Origin: Molanna angustata
Lineage: Eukaryota; Arthropoda; Insecta; Trichoptera; Molannidae
Length of the DNA stretch: 64,000 bases
Assembly: GCA_963576475.1 (NCBI GenBank)
Contig: OY754987.1
Coordinates: 8,860,666-8,924,665 of the forward strand
Reading direction: 5' to 3'
The notes under the pieces were generated by a model that saw only the letters and a program-made list of their open reading frames with translations, ran no database searches and was not told where the DNA came from. A program made the translations under genes and the position numbers. Each line of letters begins with the position of its first letter. The stretch's first letter is position 1. Positions 53,945 to 64,000 of the stretch are shown one piece after another.

Positions 53945-54180
53945 ATCCATTCATTAATACTATCACGACCAACCCGACAATGTGTGGTTACCAGCGGCAA
54001 GTGAGCGGGTGTGCAGTACTATATAAAAGGAAGTGCGACACGCGCTACTTGCAAATGAACCCTGGTCCAATAACTACAATGTCTCGGAGAAGGTGACAGG
54101 TGTGCGGATGTGCTGATTTAAGTATGTGAGATGTTATTTGCTTATTGTATTTTTGATTACCTGTATATTACAGGACACCT
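53945..54180 (-). repeat. Dispersed repeat family T, partial reverse copy
   Basis: Shares gttaccagcg, gggtgtgcag and ctatataaaaggaagtgcga with 61311-61400. The downstream half differs, so only the tail-proximal half of the family is present. On the plus strand it looks like a promoter box, but it is conserved because of common descent. Confidence 0.5.
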
Positions 54181-54421
54181 TGCTCCCTAGACAAGGCGTG
54201 CACCCTGCACACTAATTCACACTTTTTTATTGTCTTTTGATATTAGGTATTTATTTATTTATTTATTTTATTAACGGCATTTGCCATTTACATTGAAAGA
54301 TTTCAAATATACAAAATATAGTACATAATGTGTGAAAAATACATAAAAAAAAACATATCCATTCAATAAACAATGAAAATCAAGAAGACATACAAAGAAA
54401 AACTAAAAAAATAACATATAA

Positions 54422-55136
54422 AGTAGGTACATACATACATACATACCATCACGCCATGTCCCTTGCGGGGTAGGCAGAGAGAACCGAACGCCACATTTTT
54501 CTATCCTGGCACGCATCCCTCGCTTCGTCCACATTCATGCATCGTCTCATACATGCTCGTCTATTGCTCACACTTCTAACATTTCCGTCTTTCAAAATTT
54601 CGTTCACATAGTCGTGCCATCCCTTTCTTGGGCGTCCCCGACCTCTCATTCCATTCCTTTCCGCTCTGTATATTTTCTTCGTCAGGCGCTCCTCATTCAT
54701 TCTCCCCATGTGACCAAACCATCTCAATGTGTTCACTTTCATTCTAGTAATGACATCTTTCTTCATCTTACATTCTTTCCTTATGTCCTCATTTCTTACC
54801 CGGTCATACATCGTTCTATTACAAATCCTTCTTGACGATCTCATTTCAACTGCATTTATTCTACTTTCATGCGTCTTCTGCCATGTCCAGGTTTCACTTG
54901 CATACGTCAAGGTTGGCACTACGACGGCGTTATGAATGGCAACTTTGGCATCCTTTGATATGTTGCGATCATTCATAATTGGTCTTAGTGCTCCATTCAC
55001 TCTGTTTCCTGCCATAACTCTTCTTTCGATCTCTTTATCGAGTCGTCCATTCCGTTGAAATATGCTTCCCAAGTACACATATTCGTCGACTTGCTCGAGC
55101 CATTCGTTCTCTACTCTTATTTTACACGCTGTTCTG
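54422..55136 (-). pseudogene. RTE-like LINE, best-preserved C-terminal region
   Basis: About 230 codons without interruption: ACKIRVENEWLEQVDEYVYL, then VPTLTYASETWTWQKTHESR, DRVRNEDIRKECKMKKDVIT and LRWFGHMGRMNEERLTKKIY. The end is RGRPRKGWHDYVNEIL and WRSVLSAYPARDMA-stop near 54449. The tail is (gtat)n, read as (atac)n at 54431-54446. Truncation at 55136 removed the RT palm. The residues upstream in the same frame (about 55137-55222) are unrelated sequence read through. It serves as reference for the copies at 2.8, 7.3, 9.3, 48.4 and 57.1 kb. Confidence 0.85.
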
Positions 55137-55149
55137 CTTTCACTCTTTT

Positions 55150-55600
55150 CAAAATAGGTATAAATGAACAAATAAACATAATAGGTAAAGTTGGTAATAA
55201 ATGAATAACAAAAATTAAACAAGATCAGTGGAATTTAACACGTAGAGTATTCCTGTGGTTATTTAAATTGCCCATAAACAGATCCATATCATTAGCATAT
55301 TCATTACTTAACCTCTGAATTCTGTTAAATACAGAATTGTGATGCGCTAGTGTGCGGGAATTGTCACAATAAAATTTGTTTGTATCGCGAGTACCCACAC
55401 GCGGTACATGAAAGTCGATGCGCATCAGTATGTCAGGGCTGTCTACGCTATGCATAATAATTTTAAACAACAAAAACAAATCGGTGAGTTTACGCCTATC
55501 TGAAAGTTTTAACAGATGCATTGATTTTAAAAGAAAGTCATAATTTAATATTTCGATTGGTATACCCAAAATAGTAGATACGTTAGAGGTAGGTACATGT
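55150..55600 (-). pseudogene. Jockey/CR1-like LINE, C-terminal end
   Basis: The 114-codon minus frame has KLSDRRKLTDLFLLFKIIMH, then HVPRVGTRDTNKFYCDNSRT and NSVFNRIQRLSNEYANDMDL, ending VKFH-stop at 55225. The order 'SRRxxxDLxxLYKIxxG...VPxxxTR...FxxxxxRT...SPxxRxxxxxN' is the family's C-terminus. The 3' UTR lies to the left and abuts the RTE-like fragment. Confidence 0.75.
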
Positions 55601-56320
55601 CTTATTTGTAATTTTGCTTATTTTCTTTTAATAATTGTATGCATACACTGTGCTTTGTAAAATAAAATAAAATAAATAAGAATCAGAGGAATTTATAAAT
55701 TAAAGATTTGTGAAGTGTTTTTTGTGTTAAGTGCTACGTAGCTCGTAGTGTTTCTGAATAAAAGTTAATTATCTTTACAGCCTCTCAACATAAATATATC
55801 TATCTCTTTTAGAGCGGAGATAATGGATGTTTAAAAAAAAAATATCAAATTTCCGTCTGTGAAATTACGTTGTATCGAGATTTCTTTCAATAATATATTA
55901 TTGTTGGGGGCGCTTGTAGACAATTACGCTAAACGAAAAAAAATATTCAAGGGTCATAAAAAAAAACACTGGCAACATTAAATGCTTTGATTGCTACTTT
56001 CTGTGCTTGTTTAAAACATTAAGGCTATCACGCTTGAGGAAATTTAGTCTTTTAATGTCAATTTAAATGGAAACGCGAAAATTTGGGGATTGTCTTTAAT
56101 TTAAATGTAAACAAAAAAAAGCATATACATACACAGAAGTACCTACCTACTTACTTTCATCAACGTGGATAATAAAACACAGCATAACAATCCATTTTAT
56201 AACAAATCCTTTTCATCAAACTCAAAAGAAAGAAATATATATCATTATGGCAAAAAAATTTCAATTGTACCCTTTTTTGTACACAGATTTGATAAAAAAA
56301 TAAACAAAAGAACGTCTTTG
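55601..56320. other. Intergenic, nothing recognised
   Basis: A tail-like taaaataaaataaaataaataa lies at 55659-55680, so a plus-strand LINE 3' end may precede it. Otherwise AT-rich and unassigned. Confidence 0.4.
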
Positions 56321-56475
56321 AACATAACAGTATGTGTTTATGTGAACATAGTAGTATGTGTTTATGTGAACATAATAGTAGGTATGTGTTTATGTGAACA
56401 TAATAGTATGTGTTTATGTTAGCATAATCGTATGTGTTTATGTTAGCATAATCGTATGTGTTTACGTGAACATAA
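56321..56475. repeat. 24-25 bp tandem repeat
   Basis: Six units of gtatgtgtttatgtgaacataa type with small length differences. Confidence 0.85.
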
Positions 56476-56639
56476 ATTGTTTGTTTTTAACATTATGAAA
56501 AAATAATCCAACTGTTGATTTGTTCAAGAGAATTTATTTTACTAAATATTTCTGTTCTTGAAGGTAAAAAGAACACCAACTTAGAGGCTTCGCAGCATAA
56601 TTGTTATGTAGTTGGATTAAATCAAAATTCGAAATAGAA

Positions 56640-56735
56640 CATTAATTGTGTTTGTGTGTGTGTCCGTCCCCCTTATAACTTTTGATCCGCTTAATCTAAT
56701 TTCGTTCACCCTATACTTAGTACAAGCAGGTATGT
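56640..56735 (-). mobile_element. TIR element family 1 fragment
   Basis: Contains the (gt)n stretch and ccttataacttttgatccgc, matching in reverse the positions around 440-500 and 62870-62930. Confidence 0.5.
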
Positions 56736-56915
56736 TAAGGGAACGTTTCAGAATGTATAAGTACTTACTTTTTTTTTCCTCAGCGACTGTCCCACATGAT
56801 GGTAGAGTCTGCTTTCTGCATCTTACGGAAAACACCTTAGCATATGATGTTTTACCACTTCTTTCCATTTGCTTTGGTCTACCCCTGGATCTTTTACCAG
56901 GCACAAGAATTTACC
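56736..56915 (-). pseudogene. EN-RT LINE sliver
   Basis: The minus frame reads VPGKRSRGRPKQMERSGKTS, the basic block near the C-terminus of EN-RT LINE proteins. Only about 50 residues are recognisable. Confidence 0.5.
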
Positions 56916-57079
56916 CAAAGAATTATTTTTTCATTTATTTATTTATTTGGGAAGCCAACAGCTCATTTACATTTTTTTAAAACAATTTTAACATATAATT
57001 GAGAACCAATAACAAGCTTGCCATCAATAACTAGAAGTGTGACGTTTCTTAAAAAAACCGGGAATTGCTAAAATTGAAT

Positions 57080-57360
57080 GTATTAATTCGACATGGCAAT
57101 GAAAAAGGTGTCCTCAATAGAATGACAGTGAATACATAAAGACGGTTTGGTCAAAAGGGAAGAATAAATGTGGAACGCCTGATGAAGAAAATATACAATG
57201 CGGACAGGAATGGAATGTCGGCGCCGTCCGAAAAAAGGATTAAAAAAGAGAGAACAGCATTCTGAGAGAGGGAAAAATAAGAATCTTGAAAACAGATGAA
57301 TGAATGGATGCTTGCTAGGATAGTTAGGGACATGGCGTGATGGTATGTATGTAGGTATAA
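57080..57360 (+). pseudogene. RTE-like LINE 3' fragment
   Basis: Matches 3215-3530 with deletions: vlNRMTVNT-like start, then gaacgcctgatgaagaaaat, gcggacaggaatggaatg and the end gacatggcgtgatggtatgt. Frame broken several times. Confidence 0.7.
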
Positions 57361-57965
57361 ATTCATATGGGCGGTTGTGTTATTTGTTCATACGGAACAA
57401 GTTCACGACGAGAATTTGAAAACGAAAGTTTGCCAAATGTTTGAACGAAGAAGAATGTGCCTTGTCCTTTTTTGGCCTTTTCATTTAGGGTAGTTAGATG
57501 AGTACAGAACAGTTCTGTGGAATACGACGCTGGGCTGTCTGAAGATGTGGTAACATGTTTATAATTGGCCGCGATAAAGGGAAAATTGGAGGACTTGTGC
57601 AAACTGGAAGTAATTGCCACTCGTGGAGCACTCTGCCAGCCGTGGTGTAGAGGACCACATCGAGCGAAGAAAAGGGATGCTGATGAATACTTGACAAGGA
57701 AATAATGTGTTGTAGGTAAAAGAGGATAAAAAGATGCAGTGCCGGAGCAATAGAAATAATTTGAGAATATTAAAAGAAAAGCGGGAAACAGAGTGAAATG
57801 AATGAATACCATTACTGAATGATAGTAACATACGTATAAGAGGAATTTTGTAATTGCAGACTTCACTCCATTTGGAAAAGATACTGGACATGGTTCTGGT
57901 CATCCCCGAAAATGCTGCTCTTTGCACAATACAAGGAATATTACCAATCATATTTCACACTACTG
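57361..57965. repeat. Unclassified repeat, also present at 58840-58970
   Basis: The stretch 57640-57760 (gaggaccacatcgagcgaag, then gatgaatacttgacaaggaa and gatgcagtgccggagcaa) recurs at 58855-58965. The rest has no visible relatives here. Three overlapping antisense frames occur in 57363-57951, but they contain no recognisable domain. Confidence 0.45.
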
Positions 57966-60900
57966 CTCCAAAGAGTCTCTAATGCGTTCACTTTAATAAC
58001 TCGTGTTTTTGTGTTGGTAAGCTTGCATAGTTGACAATCTGGCCAATCTAGTTCTACAGTGTTGCTAACATTTTAAATACTTCGCTACTATGTAAATTTA
58101 CGGAGACTGCTTTTATAAACAAATTCAAAACTCATTTTATTGTTTTTGGGGTATGTCAAAAAACAACTTTTATTATTCTCATTTTGTTAGGAATACTACA
58201 GAATTAATTTATCAAACTAAGTGTTATACATATGTTGTCACATCTGGCAAAGATTAGTTTCTTACATCTATCAACAATAAAAACTCTAACCAATACAAAA
58301 AAAGAAAGGAGATGATTATAATAAACTGTCGAGGGCGCCAGCCAATCCAATTTGGATCACATACGGGCAAGCCATTGGCGAAGGCCTCCCTCCTCCCATA
58401 GTAGGTACTCGTTTTTGAGATTTAAACCGAGCCTACACCACCTAGACCTAGACCTCTACTAAAAATAAAAAAGCAATGATAAATTAAATTTTACATTTAA
58501 CAAAATATTGGTCAGTATCCGCGCCTGTCGTAACATTCTTTTAAACAGAAGCCAAAGTTTCCATTCACAATGCATTTTAGGTAGTCTTTACCTTGACAAT
58601 AAACATTTACGTGACATCAGTTTTCTCAGCCATCAGGGTTACGAAATTATGATTTTATTATTACATATTCTTAGCGGTGGGACTTTCGTTAGTCCCCCGC
58701 ACTGCGACCCTTTTGATCTTTTATTTTTAACGTTTAATTTAAGCGACTGAGATTTCCAGCCTTTAGATTGTAGAAATTCACAATTGCTGGGTTGAAAATA
58801 AGACATGATTGTGGCTCGTATTACGAAAGATATCTTAGGAAATGTTGTAAGTGAAGGACCACATTAAGTGTAGAAAAGGAAAGATGAATACTTGACATGG
58901 AAATATTGTGGGGTAGGTAACAGAGGATAAGAAGACGCAGTGCCGGAACGCTGGAAACAATTTAAGTTTTGAACTTCAAATTTAGGCGATTGATTCTTTC
59001 ATCTATAAGATTGTTAATCCATAGGTGCCGGGAAAATTAGAAAAGATTAAGGTTCTACGAGATTAAAACTGGTTTCGAGAATTTGTTTGCTAGTTTTTTT
59101 TGTCAGTTCTAACAATATAAATTGAATTCTTGGTGTAGCGGAAATAAATGTGGCCAACTCTTTAAATATACATTACATTAATGTACATTATAGGATTTGA
59201 TTACCAGCAGAAATGAAGTTGATTGAAACTAATTTCTCATACACAGCTTGCTTCTCTGTACTATCAACATTTGTATTCTTCCTGACATTGTCCCAACGTA
59301 CTGCTTTTATTGGCTATTGTTGACGGCTCTTCTGGTCCTCAGGTTGTATACTCTGCGGTTCTGGGTATCGTTATAAGTAGGTAAACCAATATACCTAGTT
59401 ACTTTTGTCACATTCCGAAGTTGATAGAAAACCGATTGTCAAAAGTAAAACTTAAAACTGAATATTTATTTTTTAGTCTTCTTGTGCCGCTACTAACGAA
59501 GGTTGGCGATCATCACACCAAAGTTATAACCATCTTGCGAATCCCGAACCCCGATGTTTTTTACACCCCTCCCCGTCTTTGCTTTTTATTTTTAAATGAG
59601 TTGTAGAAGGGCTTATTTATCACCAGGGAATATGTGGCTAAAGAAAATAAACAGTTATACATCACAAATATACATTGAGATATTTCTCACGTAGAATTTA
59701 CAAAGAAAAAGTTACGTGCTGAGAGATTAAGATAGAGATAAAAATCTATGAATGTTGAAAAAACATATTTTTTAGTACAAAGTATTATTTTGAATCAACA
59801 TGAATGACGTTTTAAAAATCGTCTTAATAACACCATTTCCTCAACAATGCATTCCAGCCAAACCCAGGTCCTAAAAGGCTGTACATAGGTATATGTGATC
59901 TTTTTTTATATTTCCCTTTTGAATATAAATTCAGTATCAGCATTGTTATTAAATTGGTCATTTTTTGCATATTCTGTAAAGCGTTATTCAAAATCCTGCA
60001 TTAGTTCTTGGTGTATTTATGAAAAAAAAGTTGGCGCTGTCTTGTCATTCTAGATAGAATTTGAATTTGAAGCATATTATTTATTCATTTATTATTATTA
60101 TAAATACACAAAACAAATATAAACTGACTAATAACGCCCCACTAAGCAAAAGCCTGTCCAGGGACTGTTATTTTACACAGTTGAGTACACTGAAAAAAAA
60201 GTTCTGTTAAAATTAACCGAACTATATAGACTACAAAACAATTTGTTTAGATTAACTTTTGTTACTGATAACAAAGATTTGGCTAAAAACGCTGGTTGTC
60301 AGTTCGGTGGTCACAATTTTTTTTTCGATACTTATTATCTTTAGCTATTTTTGATGTCAGTAGCTGTTTATCATATATTTAAATAGTTTTTGGTATATGA
60401 TATTGGGAATTTATTTGTTGCTGGACAAAATTCAAATCCAACTATTTCGTCGACCAATAAATTTGATCCAACGATGAAAATCAAATTACTCAGAAGTCGA
60501 ATTGGGGCTTCCTGACTAATCCGGGATCAAGATACCCATCACATGTGTCCACACCGCAGAATTAAGCGTCTGCTTTTAAACAAAAACAATCATGATGTCG
60601 TGTAGTTACCTACCTGCTTGTAATACAGACTGGGATAAACCTCTTTTGAACAGCTGTCTCTCTGAACTGAGATTAGTGACACGTCCTAATCCAGGGATCA
60701 AGGTGAGTTTATCAGTTATTCCTGTTTTAAATAAGGGTGTTGCAAACGTACAAATTGCAATGGTTTTGAATAATCATATTTTTTATTTTAATTGAAGAAA
60801 ACTTAACCGTTAAAATATATAGTAATATTGGCAAAGTGTATATTGTCATTGTACAAAGAGAAAAAAATCCTTAAATGAATAAACACTTCTTTGCACCCTG

Positions 60901-61030
60901 TGCAAGTAGCGAGTTTTTGCCATTTGGCAATTACTTCCAACTAACCTGCGTCCAGCCCAGTAGAAGCAGCAATATTAGCGTGAGAAATTAATTTAAATAA
61001 AAATCTTAAATATCTCTTAATTAATGAAAC
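57966..61030. other. Intergenic; a LINE 3'-UTR-like hairpin at 60131-60171
   Basis: No gene recognised in about 3 kb. The hairpin aataac...gttatt encloses cactaagcaaaagcctgtcc, similar to the loops at 35.6 kb and 1.1 kb. Short frames at 58508, 59421 and 60592 show no domain. Confidence 0.4.
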
Positions 61031-61033
61031 TAT

Positions 61034-61252
61034 CCATTCATTCATTCATTCATTCATTCATTCATTCATTCATTCATTCATTCATTCATTCATTCATTCA
61101 TTCATTCATTCATTCATTCATTCATTCATTCATTCATTCATTCATTCATTCATTCATTCATTCATTCATACATGCATTCATTCATGCATTCATTCATTCA
61201 TTCATTCATTCATACATTCATTCATTCATTCGTTCATTCATTCAGTTTAAAT
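61034..61252. repeat. (TTCA)n microsatellite, about 220 bp
   Basis: About 54 units, pure up to about 61167 and then with single-base changes (cata, cgtt, tgca). Probably an expanded simple-repeat tail of the family T copy that follows it in reverse orientation. Confidence 0.95.
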
Positions 61253-61304
61253 TATGGCAAAATTACTTAATTTTTTTCAAGATTTTTAGTCACCCCATTA
61301 CTAA

Positions 61305-61620
61305 GCTCATTCATTAATACCATTACGGCATATTCCGCAGTATGGTGTAACCAGCGACAGGTGTGCGAGTGAGCATTATTGCATAAAAGGAAGCACGACA
61401 CGTGCGTCTATCCCAGAACACCAGTCTCGTTTCAACTATTTAATAGGCGCTACATTCAGAATGGGTTGGAAACCTCATCGCTGAACTATGTTAGATGTTA
61501 TTTTCGCCTGTTGAATTTTCTATCACCCGGCTCCTACGGGACGCCCGAAACGATAGTAATTGAAAAGATTGGAAGCACTATTCCAAGCTGGTGCCTCGAA
61601 TAACTGAGATATAAAAAACA
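61305..61620 (-). repeat. Dispersed repeat family T, reverse copy
   Basis: Reverse complement of 40318-40606. Conserved are catattccgcagtatgg, gcataaaaggaagcacgac, accagtctcgt and cggctcctacggga. The tail side faces the (TTCA)n tract. Confidence 0.65.
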
Positions 61621-62153
61621 TTTTTTTTGTTATAATATAGCAGGACGCTAATAATTTAATAATATACCTACATTAATTTAATCGTGTCATACATTTGTAG
61701 GGTCAACTAGAAGATATTATTCATTCTAACCCTTACCTATATTTCATAATTGTGTTATTCGATTCTCGCAATCTATGTACCTACATACCTACATCTGGTA
61801 AGGAATAATATTGCCATTCAAAATTCAACAAACCGTTAACGTTTTGCGACAATAACAATAACACAATTACATTGTAGGTAGGTAATACGAGTTCTCGTGT
61901 AATGGACTTGTCCGCCATCTTGTTCGGTGTCTCGAGAGATCAAAATGGCGGCCTACCGCAAACTATACTTACAGCCCGACACTTAGCGTTAATGTCCTTT
62001 GATAACGATACAAATATATACATATTATTAATATCTAACTCTAAAATATGCTAGAAGTTTTCTTTGGGTTTAATCTTATAGGTAGTGCCGAATAAGTAGG
62101 TATCATATTTTATTATAGAATTGAATATTACTAGTTGCATGTAACACGTGAGA
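61621..62153. other. Intergenic, nothing recognised
   Basis: A phrase actcgtgtaatggacttgtccgccatcttgttcggtg region at 61895-61945 is less AT-rich, but no coding was recognised. Confidence 0.4.
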
Positions 62154-62917
62154 TCCAACTGTCGAAAGCGGTAGTAGGAATGTATATAGTTGAAGAATAA
62201 GTACTAAACTAAAAACCCATAAATCCAATTTATTAAATATTTTAGGATTTTTTATTTTCTATACAACACATGTAGGTATGTATGCCAAGATAGGACAGTA
62301 TGGAGGTGAGTCTTTTTTCTACCCAGAATAGCATGATGGTTCTGTATGTATGTTTGGAGATTTAAGTAAAAAACTATTAAGTCTTCTTACATATTGTGTA
62401 CATATAGGCGACTGCCATACACATTGTATGAAGCATTGTCGTCACTAAATTCAATTTTTATAAAAATTGTTAAAAGAAATTTGAGATTTACTTCTACATT
62501 ATTAATATTTTTATAGAAAATAAAATTATCTAGTTGGGGTGTTTCGGCTTTTTTCGATATTTTTAAAAAAATTGGAAATATAGGCAGTTATACTCATAAA
62601 TTTACAATAAATAAAATATTTTTCTTAATAAAAAATGTTTGAGAAACCCTGGAATTTATTTTGAAAAAACGAACTTGGGATTTTGTATTTGTCTATGTTT
62701 ATACCAATTTTCAGCGTTCTATCGTTTATAGTTTATGAGATATATGGAAAAATAAACCAAAATTTCAAGAGTTGATAACATCTGACGGAAACGAAATTCA
62801 CAGTTCTGAGTATAAAAGTTTTGTAGGCCTATAATTGTTCATATATTCTGAAATTTTGGGGTCTGTAAACTGAGCGGATCAAAAGTTATAAGGGACGGAC
62901 GGACACACAGACACACA

Positions 62918-62958
<41 letters not shown>

Positions 62959-63163
62959 ACACAAACTCACATAAAATGTTCTACTCCGAATTCTGAGTAA
63001 ATCCATGTATGGAAACATATATGCTGCGAGGCCTCTAGTTGGCGTTATTAGCATGCAAAAAGTCCACTACGCCATACAAAATGTTCCTTCGTACACGCAT
63101 CTTGGCTTAATAATGTCGATTCATTCAGAGAATTGAATTCTCATGAACGAATCGACCGTTGGA
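62154..63163 (+). mobile_element. TIR element family 1, complete copy (1010 bp)
   Basis: Bounded by tccaactgtcga (62154-62165) and tcgaccgttgga (63152-63163), a 12-bp terminal inverted repeat with one difference. It is non-coding, with a (CA)n run at 62900-62965. The body matches 1-709 and, in reverse, 37195-39602. It is a non-autonomous DNA element or MITE; no transposase is known from this window. It is placed immediately left of a family F remnant. Confidence 0.72.
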
Positions 63164-63335
63164 ATACTCGCTTAGACCCCATTCGATTTTGAAAGATATC
63201 TGATTGGTGCTTCTCAATTTCTTTTACTGCCAAATATTTCAAAGTAACAACGAGCTCAGGAAACTTAAAATTTCATATTTTTACTTTCAAATTGTTAAAA
63301 AGGCACATGATTTTCATAAATTGGCATTGAAGAAC
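63164..63335 (+). repeat. Dispersed repeat family F, right part
   Basis: Starts at ctcgcttagaccccattcg and matches 6145-6310. The missing left part suggests that the TIR element replaced or disrupted it. Confidence 0.65.
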
Positions 63336-63399
63336 TGTTGAGATGGTGACTGCTGCCAACGTACCAATTTTTTCAATTTGAATTTGCGTCATTACTACA

Positions 63400-63965
63400 A
63401 AAGGAAACATTTTGAAAAAAATAACCTAGTAAGTTTGGATATTAATAAAGAAAAATATACCTTAACTTTTTAATTACGTTCTGTATATATTCTTGTAGGA
63501 AAATAATAAGCATACCCCGATTTTTGACATTTAACTTAAATTTCTAAAAAACTATAAGGTATATAGCATTATATTTTTTTATAAATTAAAGAAGATCAAA
63601 ATATCTGGAAAAATACGATGTAACGTTGCATTAATGCATCAGGTTACGTTAATAAACCAAAAAAACTTTTATTTCGCAATGGCGCTGAATGGAAAATAAA
63701 TGTTTTTTTAGGTTTATTTACTAAACCTGAAGCATTAATGCAACGTCACATAATATTTTTCTAGATATTTTTGTCTTCTTTAATTAAAAAAAATATGTTG
63801 AACTACGCCTTATATTTTATTAAAAATATAAGATAAACGTTGAAAATCGGGGTATGTCATTTTTTTTACAAGAATTTATACAGAAAATGATCAAAAAATT
63901 AAGATATATTTTTATTTATTAATACCCAAACTATGTAAATTATTTTTCTCAAAACGATTGGATAA
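63400..63965. repeat. Long diverged foldback, arms about 250 bp
   Basis: 63403-63660 and 63705-63965 are inverted relative to each other at roughly 80 percent by eye. Shared pieces are cgttgcattaatgc(a/t)tcagg, aattaaagaaga, cataccccgattt and ggatattaataaa. The spacer is about 45-55 bp. Non-coding; a foldback/MITE-like element, possibly cut by the window end. Confidence 0.8.
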
Positions 63966-64000
63966 GAAATAATGATGGTATATCAAATTGAAAAATAGGT

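Noticed and set aside
57363..57951. Three overlapping antisense frames of 67-167 codons
   Set aside because: Ser/Phe-rich, overlapping in different frames, no domain; part of the region is a repeat also found at 58.85 kb.
61024..61317. Ser-Ile-His-Phe repeat frame
   Set aside because: Translation of the (TTCA)n tract.

Overview
This is a transposable-element-dense, AT-rich stretch of an animal nuclear genome, almost certainly an insect and most likely a moth or butterfly. The evidence is the mixture of several non-LTR retrotransposon (LINE) families, BEL/Pao and Ty3/Gypsy LTR elements, a Penelope-like element, tRNA-derived SINEs and MITE-like foldbacks, together with frequent 'taggtacctac'-type words. 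The species assignment is inference. No host protein-coding gene, rRNA or functional tRNA gene could be supported. Almost every meaningful reading frame is a retrotransposon protein or a remnant of one.

Layout. 1-12 kb holds an approximately 1 kb TIR element, a tRNA-headed SINE, 3' ends of several LINEs, a MITE pair, dispersed repeats and a 21-bp minisatellite. At 12.3-17.9 kb lies a complete, young BEL/Pao-type LTR element (minus strand; 391-bp LTRs with two differences). It carries one uninterrupted 1042-codon frame whose pol part is heavily shortened. It sits inside a CR1/Jockey-like LINE (about 11.97-19.6 kb), and the LINE reading frame resumes exactly at the far LTR. 20-26.9 kb has SINEs, a tandem duplication carrying foldbacks, a nearly perfect 207-bp palindrome, LINE fragments and a (TA)n tract of about 355 bp. 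At 27.2-35.5 kb is an 8.3 kb Ty3/Gypsy-derived LTR element with 1268-bp LTRs that look identical and a 4-bp target duplication. Its interior is almost non-coding and keeps only an integrase C-terminal frame. At 37.3-38.9 kb two GIY-YIG/Penelope-like 3' ends form a 1.6 kb inverted repeat, and each arm ends in a sequence that folds as a type I hammerhead ribozyme. 39-45 kb has repeats, an RNase H-bearing LINE inserted with a 12-bp target duplication into a 115-bp minisatellite, and layered tandem repeats. 46-64 kb continues with R1-, Jockey- and RTE-like fragments, a SINE split by a LINE, a long tetranucleotide tract, a complete 1 kb TIR element and a 0.57 kb foldback.

How it works together. 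The window is best read as a stack of nested insertions: LTR element in LINE, LINE in SINE, LINE in minisatellite, and the Penelope-like palindrome in the TIR element. Two LTR elements have young LTRs yet cannot encode a complete enzyme set, so they probably moved using proteins supplied elsewhere. The points most worth pursuing are the ribozyme-bearing inverted Penelope-like copies, the open but telescoped BEL/Pao frame with its nine-unit HPHxPH repeat, and the gypsy-derived element whose LTR contains a short frame ending at a strong splice-donor sequence.
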